From assembly GCF_000764305.2 (NCBI RefSeq), contig NW_025939624.1, forward strand, positions 1 to 64,000: a DNA stretch of 64,000 nt, in the 5' to 3' direction. Below are positions 58,054 to 64,000 of the stretch, in pieces. How positions within the stretch are numbered: the stretch's first letter is position 1; each line of letters begins with the position of its first letter. The position numbers and the translations under genes are program-made. This DNA is from Hyalella azteca. Taxonomy: Eukaryota > Arthropoda > Malacostraca > Amphipoda > Hyalellidae. The notes beneath the pieces are model-generated. The model was given only the letters and a program-made list of their open reading frames with translations. It was not told where the DNA came from and ran no database searches.

Positions 58054-59221
58054 TATAACAATGCAATATCTTGGATATTACGGACTTTCTTACAGTGTTC
58101 TTAAGTTTAACACTGCATCGGTTTCCACGCCGACAAAATTGTAGATTTTCGCTGAAATTGGCTGCCATTGGTCGCTGTATTCTCGACGTCGTAGTTAGTT
58201 GAGTGTATCTCACACATTATCTTCGTTCTTCCTAATTTGACAAATTGAACTTTTAAACGATTAAAAAAAAATTATTACCGATATCAAATAACCCGCAATG
58301 CAGAAGCTTTGCGAAGGAATGAATCATAAATCACTACAAAATATTTCTCATAATGAAACAGAACTAAATTCGGTATATATGAAATACTCTGACTCTACCA
58401 AATTTAGTGATGAAATGCTCCTTGTTCACTGAACAACAAGCTGGGCACCATATTGGCGACGATAGGCACCCAAAGCATCATGAGCGGGAAAAGTAACAGC
58501 ATGACGTTCCTTGATTTAACAAATTCACTTAAATAGAATAAAAATAAGAAAATCTAATTCTTCCTAACTCCTGTAAGGTCGTTAATTTCTGTTTGAATGT
58601 CATCACGCAGGCACTGCGCAGGCACATCATGCAGGCACTGCGTGCTCCGGAGGGCTCATCTCCCCATTGACTGAAGAACTCCATGGACTGATCAAGAGCA
58701 TGAAGAGGGTATCTCAGTGAGTTCTAATTACCAGAGACTGAACATAGACACAGCAGCAGCAGCAGCAACAAGTGTGTCCTTTGATATACTTGTGCTTCTG
58801 ACACACGCCGTTCTTTTCGGTGCCATAATTACACCAGCATTCAACGCTGTACCCACGCACCACCTTGTTTCTGTCAACATTTGGCACTTGTCTGTGTGGA
58901 AGAATTTTTTTCTCCAGTTATCGCTCCAAGCTTCATAATTTAACCTGGCCTCTTTACCCACGCTGTCTGCCCACACTGTCCAGTTATTCACCCGCCCACA
59001 CACATCAGTCAGAAAAATCTACAGGTCATACTGACTGAATAATAATACACTTTCCAGCAGCAACTAGGTGAACCAACTCCGAGACCAACTTGGTCAAATT
59101 GATAATTGAATTGATAATCTTCAGACAATTTCGTAAGCTAAACAGACCACAAAAAATGAATCCGCCAACAGTTGTGGACAGCTCCGGTGACCATGGCGGT
59201 CACCATCCTCGTCAAGGAATC
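58054..59221. other. Unassigned DNA
   Basis: CATGCAGGCACTGCG or CACGCAGGCACTGCG occurs twice at 58604-58642. A CAG run (CAGCAGCAGCAGCAACA) lies near 58753. Opposing frames at 58717-59003 are unrecognised. Confidence 0.5.
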
Positions 59222-59356
59222 CAGCTTATCAGCGCCTCTATACCAGGGATTCAAGTTCTTATCAGTGCTCTTTGCCTCTAATCCAGCTTATCAGTGCCCT
59301 AGTACCATGGCTCCAGCTTATCAGGGCCCTAGTGTCCAGCTTATCAGAGTGCAGCT
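59222..59356 (+). repeat. Degenerate CCAGCTTATCAGTGCC repeat
   Basis: CCAGCTTATCAG recurs at about 59221, 59283, 59312 and 59337 with CCCTAGTACCATGG between some copies. Spacing is irregular (25-60 bp). Confidence 0.75.
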
Positions 59357-61059
59357 TATATAAGTAATTATTAGTGCCCTAGTACCATGGATATATGCAG
59401 TTTTCTTGATACCTTCCTGCCACTGCAGCAGCCGGGCAGCGCGGCTTCCGTAGGCCCAGGCGAGCGGACTTCGTGACTGCGAAGTCTGCGATGGTCAGTG
59501 CGCCTTTGGCCGTCGTTGAAGTAGGGTGTAAGCGCTCCCAATCCTGTCACTCGTCCGAGATCATAAACCTAATTCAGTTCGTCGCCAGGATTCCGTGACC
59601 CAGTGAAATGTATTTTATGGTCCGGCGCGTATAAATTTAGTCGTTTTACTTCGCTTTGTTCGTTCTTGAGGTGTCTACATTTTTTCGTGAATACTGATTT
59701 CCGGGTGACTTGGAGTCTGAATTTCAGAAGGTGGTGAATTTCCAAATCGACTCCTACTAATCCTTTTGGATAAGCGCTTGATGTGAGTACCTTCCTCCCT
59801 TTTTCTTCATTTTTTATACCTAAAACTCAATTTAAATTCTTCATTGTAAAATAATGTATACCTTATTTGCAGCATACAATGAGTATGACACTCTCTCCGG
59901 CCGAACCTCTAGTCCCTCCTCTATCTTCAGAGTAATCAGGCTGAGGATAAACTGTGCATACGAAAGATTTGCTCTTCCTTTGGCAACCAAATATATAGTA
60001 GCCCAACAACGATAGAAATAAATAAGGCTGGTAAATTGTGATGATTTCGTTTTTTAAACTCAAAAAGCATCACGGAGGCGTAGTGACCTTTCGGAGGGTG
60101 GAATTTTGGAAGGGTAATCGTAATAAATGGAGTGGAATGTGTAGTAGGACCTACCATCCATCGTACACTGGAAGCGATGAACTGGACGTTCCTCTTAAAA
60201 CTTAGCTGATATTTTCGCACATAGCAAATTAGCAAGTGACCCTGCCCTGCTGGATCGATATTGAATAGATCAACCGTCATTGCTATAATTGATAATTCCA
60301 CCCTGCAAGTTGGGCAAGGTGAAACAATTGTCTCTAGGTTTAGATTAGAGGCACTTCAGCAGTTAAGAAGATACCGAAAAATAGTCTCTCTGCTGCCTGT
60401 CTATTGACGTGAAAGATAACCCGAAAATTTGCTCTCGAAAAAGCTGAGGACATCACAGGATAGTTCCTTTTTCCGGCAATAACGTTGAAATATTCATGAA
60501 ACGTGGTGGAGGAACATATTTCGGAAAAATATTTATAATTTACTTTAACTATTATTTAACTCTTGAAAGGATTTTGGATTTATTACGACACTTTCCAAGC
60601 CGGACCAAGCGCACGAACAGGTGTCCAAACGTTGAACCATCATCGAAATCTTTGATGACCGAAAATAAAGAGAAAGGCGATGAACTAAACGAATCTCATT
60701 TTGTACATATATACGTAATGTTTGAAGCTTTAGATTAGGAAAAAGAAGTGGTTTTTACTGCAATAAATTGAGATAAGAAAAGACATTTATTCTTTTTATG
60801 TTCCATGATCGAGCTATTTAATTCTGTCGTAATCAGAATTTAAGAACCACAATTCACTACTGGTTTCTAACTTGAGCCTGAAACCATTTTAGGTTGAACC
60901 AGAACAAAACTTTAAACCTTAATAAATGCGGCAGTGGGTCAGAGCCACCGAGCCTCACTACTTATTTCTTCGAAATCAATCTCCTTCCTCCAGCTGAATA
61001 TTAATCTCACACTAAATGTGCGCGTCAATATCCAAGGCCGAATAAAAATTCAAGCTCCT
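59357..61059. other. Single-copy stretch, no gene recognised
   Basis: A 121-codon minus frame (59936-60301) and an 80-codon plus frame (60496-60738) show no motif I recognise. GC-richer sequence lies at 59420-59560. Confidence 0.45.
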
Positions 61060-61190
61060 CAGTTACTGTAATTCAGTGGCAGAACATATTTGTTATTGCG
61101 GCATGTGCATAATTTAGCTATTGTAATTCAATATAGTAGAACATAATGATTGAAACGGCATGTGCCTAATTTACTTACTCTTGTTCAGTT
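61060..61190 (+). repeat. ~62-bp degenerate direct repeat
   Basis: TGTAATTCAGTGGCAGAACAT and TGTAATTCAATATAGTAGAACA lead into GGCATGTGCATAATTTA and GGCATGTGCCTAATTTA respectively. A third, weaker copy follows. Confidence 0.7.
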
Positions 61191-61395
61191 GAAAAACATT
61201 AGTACCGTATTGCTGCTGTAGGCGCCTAATAGCATGAAAATAGCGCCTCATTGGTCATCTAGGCACATCATTGGTCTAAATTTGTACCGTCAGCCTTAAA
61301 TCAATATGGCGTTTTGTTCATTTTTTTGTTATTTGATGTAATTACAGGCTTTGGACCAGCCTCTGCCGTAGGTATACCTACTTATGTCGTTTGTC

Positions 61396-61504
61396 GGCGT
61401 TCATGAATGCACCAGCATTGGCGGCGTTCATGAATGCACCAGCATTGGTGGCGTTCATGAATGCACCAGCTTTGGTGGCGTTCATGAATGCACCAGCATT
61501 GGTG
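61396..61504 (+). repeat. 27-bp minisatellite (4 copies), truncated by adaptor
   Basis: GGCGTTCATGAATGCACCAG then CATTGGT repeats; the last unit is followed directly by a mate-pair junction adaptor. Confidence 0.95.
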
Positions 61505-61542
61505 CTGTCTCTTATACACATCTAGATGTGTATAAGAGACAG
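61505..61542. other. Nextera mate-pair junction adaptor (artefact)
   Basis: Two 19-nt mosaic ends are fused back to back, identical to 42724-42761. Confidence 0.98.
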
Positions 61543-61602
61543 GGGCGCTTGTGATGAAAGGTAATCAAAGCCTCAGCGGGGGGCGCTTGTGATGAAAGTT
61601 AA
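61543..61602 (+). repeat. 38-bp direct repeat after the adaptor
   Basis: GGGCGCTTGTGATGAAAG occurs at 61543 and 61581. Given the adaptor immediately to the left, the first copy may be an assembly duplicate. Confidence 0.75.
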
Positions 61603-61709
61603 CCAAGTGAATAAACGTGCACTAATCCCACAGCTGCAGTGGCAGTTGAGCATTGAGGTTTTATCTGATGAGAGCCTGGCTTGAACTTGAGGCTGATATA
61701 ACAGCGTTG

Positions 61710-61815
61710 CATAGATGCAGTGAGTAATGCAATGAACACATGAGTAGGTTGAGCATATGCGGTTATGGGTAAATCGAGGTAGAGGATAGATGCAGTGAGT
61801 AATGCAAGGAACACG
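61710..61815 (+). repeat. ~77-bp direct repeat (partial)
   Basis: ATAGATGCAGTGAGTAATGC then AA(T/G)GAACAC occurs at about 61711 and 61787. Confidence 0.85.
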
Positions 61816-61916
61816 TGCGTTTTGTGGGAGAGGGCGTGAGTAAATAGGAACGTTCAGGCAGTCGATTCTGCCACTGTTTATGTGGCAACGCAGGCCTTCG
61901 TCATTACGGTATTGTG

Positions 61917-62373
61917 CTTTCAGTCTTGTGCTCACAGTCTTGTGCTCACAGTCTTATGCTTACAGTCTTGTGCTCACAGTCTTATGCTCAGAGTCTTGTG
62001 CTCACAGTCTTGTGCTCACAGTCTTATGCTCAGAGTCTTGTGCTCAGAGTCTTCTGCTCAAAGTCTTGTGCTCATAGTCTTCTGCTCACAGTCTTGTGCT
62101 CACAGTCTTCTGCTCACAGTCTTGTGCTCACAGTCTTGTGCTCACAGTCTTGTGCTCAGAGTCTTGTGCTCAGAGTCTTCTGCTCAAAGTCTTGTGCTCA
62201 TAGTCTTCTGCTCACAGTCTTGTGCTCACAGTCTTCTGCTCACAGTCTTGTGCTCACAGTCTTGTGCTCAGAGTCTTGTGCTCACAGTCTTGTGCTCAGA
62301 GTCTTGTGCTCACAGTCTTCTGCTCACAGTCTTGTGCTCACAGTCTTGTGCTCACAGCCCTCTGCTCACAGTA
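61917..62373 (+). repeat. 14-bp minisatellite (~32 copies) with 126-bp higher order
   Basis: CTTGTGCTCACAGT repeats; single-base variants are CTTCTGCTC, CTTATGCTC, CAGAGT, CAAAGT and CATAGT. The unique CAAAGT variant occurs at about 62059 and 62185, and its neighbours recur in the same order, giving a nine-unit (126-bp) block. Open frames of 65-179 codons here are artefacts. Confidence 0.95.
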
Positions 62374-63130
62374 TAGCTGGCTGGCAGTATTCCACCACCG
62401 CAGGTCGACCCTCAGCGTTGGACTTGAGGCCGAACAGCCGCCCATTACATTAAAACTTTCCTCAATAAAGAGCATAGGCGTGGACGCCGCGCGATCTCCT
62501 TCTCCATCGCTATATACCATTGATGGCTGCTGATCCCATCACGCAACTGTCACGCTCATGTCTCAGGGTAAACATTCTTACTCGAACCTGTTATGTGTTT
62601 GCGTATGACGAGTGTATACGCAATAATTTATAGTACCTATATATTGCGTCTGTAATATGGTTATATACATTTAGTGTGCAATATAGTGTGTATAGTGAGC
62701 ATATTTTGTGTTTAGTGGGCAAATTGTAGCGTGTGGAAATAATGCCTTAGAGAAAATTCAGGTATTGACATGGTTTCGTACTCGTGAATTCTGTAGCAAA
62801 GGCTTGCAGAATTAAATTACTTACCAAGACAGAATAAGTGTGGGACTGTGTCGAAATGATTTCTTTGCATTTTAATTACATTTCAAAAATCAGAGTATAT
62901 AATTAACTTATATACTTATAAATGATTAACACTTGTTATTATTTTTCAGCAAAACTACTCTAGAAAGACGTGCGTACATTTATCGCGAAAACTCGTGGTG
63001 AATTCTATTATAAACATACAACTTCTCTCTGACGTCACGACCAGATCCCTGAGGTGTTAGAGTAACGAAGTTTGTTAGGTAAATACTGGGACCTGGTCGC
63101 CGTAGTGATTACGTCGAGGTTACCCGCGTT
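62374..63130. other. Unassigned DNA
   Basis: No gene is recognised. A loose ATATAGTGTG/TTAGTGTGCA word set occurs around 62660-62720. Confidence 0.5.
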
Positions 63131-63292
63131 ACTGCCATAAATGAACGGGTCAGGTTGTCCTTATAGTGACACACTTGATGTACGTAGCACTGATACGTCT
63201 TATTTGCAGCGCCAAGCTATGGGAGGATGAGTCGCACAAAGAGAAAAATGTGTATCAGTAATTCTTCATAGCCCAACTCATTTTTATGAGTG
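63131..63292 (+). mobile_element. CACTCAG-MITE copy K
   Basis: Forward copy: ACTGCCATAAATGAACGGGT, TTGTCCTTATAGTGACACAC, GTACGTAGCACTGATACG, GGATGAGTCGCACAAAGAG, AAAAATGTGTATCAGTAATT and an end CTCATTTTTATGAGTG. That end is the first unit of the 21-bp array that follows. Confidence 0.82.
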
Positions 63293-63457
63293 TCCCACTC
63301 ATTTTTATGAGTGCCCCACTCATTTTTATGAGTGTCCCACTCATTTTTATGAGTGTCCCACTCATTTTTATGAGTGTCCCACTCATTTTTATGAGTGCCC
63401 CACTCATTTTTATGACTGCCCCACTCATTTTTATGAGTGCCCCACTCATTTTTAAGA
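63274..63457 (+). repeat. 21-bp minisatellite built on a MITE end (~9 copies)
   Basis: The unit CCCACTCATTTTTATGAGTG plus T or C repeats nine times. CACTCAT/ATGAGTG is a perfect 7-bp dyad with a TTTT spacer. The unit matches the family's terminal CACTCATTTTTCTGAGTG except for A in place of C and the joining CC. The first unit sits exactly where the end of copy K belongs. Confidence 0.95.
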
Positions 63458-63507
63458 GATAAAACGGGTATTGCTTCTCTACTATTAAACTGATTGATGT
63501 GTGTCAA

Positions 63508-63693
63508 CACTCAGAGAAATCAATAAGACTTTTATCCTAATAACGAAATACTTTTTGCTCTCTTGTTGATCATCTTGACCTATTTTGGCCCAGGAAAAAG
63601 TGTGGGTCAATTCTATGTCCGATAACTGATCGTGCTGTGCGTCATAAAGTGTGTGACCAAACTAGGTATATGCCCCTGCTATTTTTCTGCGTG
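63508..63693 (-). mobile_element. CACTCAG-MITE copy L
   Basis: Reverse copy of 186 bp with ends CACTCAGAGAAATCAATAAG and ATTTTTCTGCGTG. The body has ATCTTGACCTATTTTGGCCC, AGGAAAAAGTGTGGGTCAAT, CTGATCGTGCTGTGCG and AAAGTGTGTGACCAAACTAG. It lies only 50 bp after the 21-bp array. Confidence 0.75.
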
Positions 63694-64000
63694 CTGAGGT
63701 AACTTGAGGCTTTTGATTTTAATAATTTTTTTATTATTAAATCTTTATTAATAAATCTATTTATTAATTAATAATCTTTTTGATTAATAATAATTTAATC
63801 AACTGCTAAGTTTGAAATTGATCCCTAAGCAAAAGCTATAGTGACGTTGAAGAGTTGAAATAGATGAAAAAGTTTGACCAGCTCTCAAGCACTGCTGTAT
63901 TGGTGAGCGCATCTAGTCGACGTAAGCCTTTGTCAAGTCGTACACTTGTATATTACATCATTTTTTACTGTCAACGGAGTTTTATTCACTAATAATTTAT
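63694..64000. other. AT-rich end of window
   Basis: A TTATTAATAAAT-rich patch lies at 63720-63800. No gene is seen. Confidence 0.5.

Noticed and set aside
59936..60301. 121-codon minus-strand frame
   Set aside because: No recognised family; overlaps another frame and lies in otherwise non-coding sequence.
61882..62453. Overlapping 164- and 179-codon frames rich in Leu, Ser and Cys
   Set aside because: Both are frames of the same 14-bp repeat; reading through in three frames follows from 14 not being a multiple of 3.

Overview
The window looks like non-coding nuclear DNA from an arthropod, possibly a crustacean such as an amphipod. That guess is weak. It rests on AT-rich sequence without long open frames, miniature inverted-repeat elements, very many minisatellites, short runs of the arthropod telomere motif TTAGG/CCTAA, and a draft assembly with an N gap and Nextera mate-pair adaptor remnants. 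I recognise no protein-coding gene, rRNA or intact tRNA. Every long open frame lies in a tandem array whose unit happens to lack stops; the other open frames are short (about 60-135 codons) and unrecognised. The region is probably intergenic or inside large introns.

Layout. 1-4 kb: three kinds of small inverted-repeat or duplicated sequence, including an element inserted in one copy of a ~320 bp duplication while the other copy keeps the empty site. 4-13 kb: mostly single-copy AT-rich DNA with three arrays (25, 101 and 33 bp units; the 25 bp array starts at 2.5 kb) and a T-rich tract. 13.3-16.3 kb: N gap, a 24 bp array, a hairpin with CCTAA units in its loop, and several GC-rich or short arrays. 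17.9-22.4 kb: two copies of the main miniature element, then adjacent 41 bp and 28 bp arrays. 23.7-33.4 kb: small arrays and four more copies of the element. 37-46.5 kb: the densest repeat region, with 34, 24-26, 71, 30, 55, ~23, 27 and 25 bp arrays, a large foldback and a 212 bp TA-flanked MITE. 48.5-55 kb: a hairpin, the 32, 19 and 18 bp arrays and another element copy. 57-64 kb: AT pentamers, then the 27, 14 and 21 bp arrays and the last three element copies.

Main observation. One ~150-185 bp miniature element family, here called CACTCAG-MITE, is present in about 12 recognisable copies. Two minisatellites appear to have grown out of it: the 21 bp array at 63274-63457 is built from its terminal sequence, and the 24 bp array at 13472-13583 from its central palindrome. 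This suggests that internal dyads in the element seed tandem arrays, which could help explain why roughly 10 kb of the 64 kb is tandem repeat.

Assembly caution. Two complete 38-nt Nextera mate-pair junctions (42724-42761 and 61505-61542) and one half junction (49958-49976) sit inside tandem arrays, so array lengths and local continuity there are unreliable.
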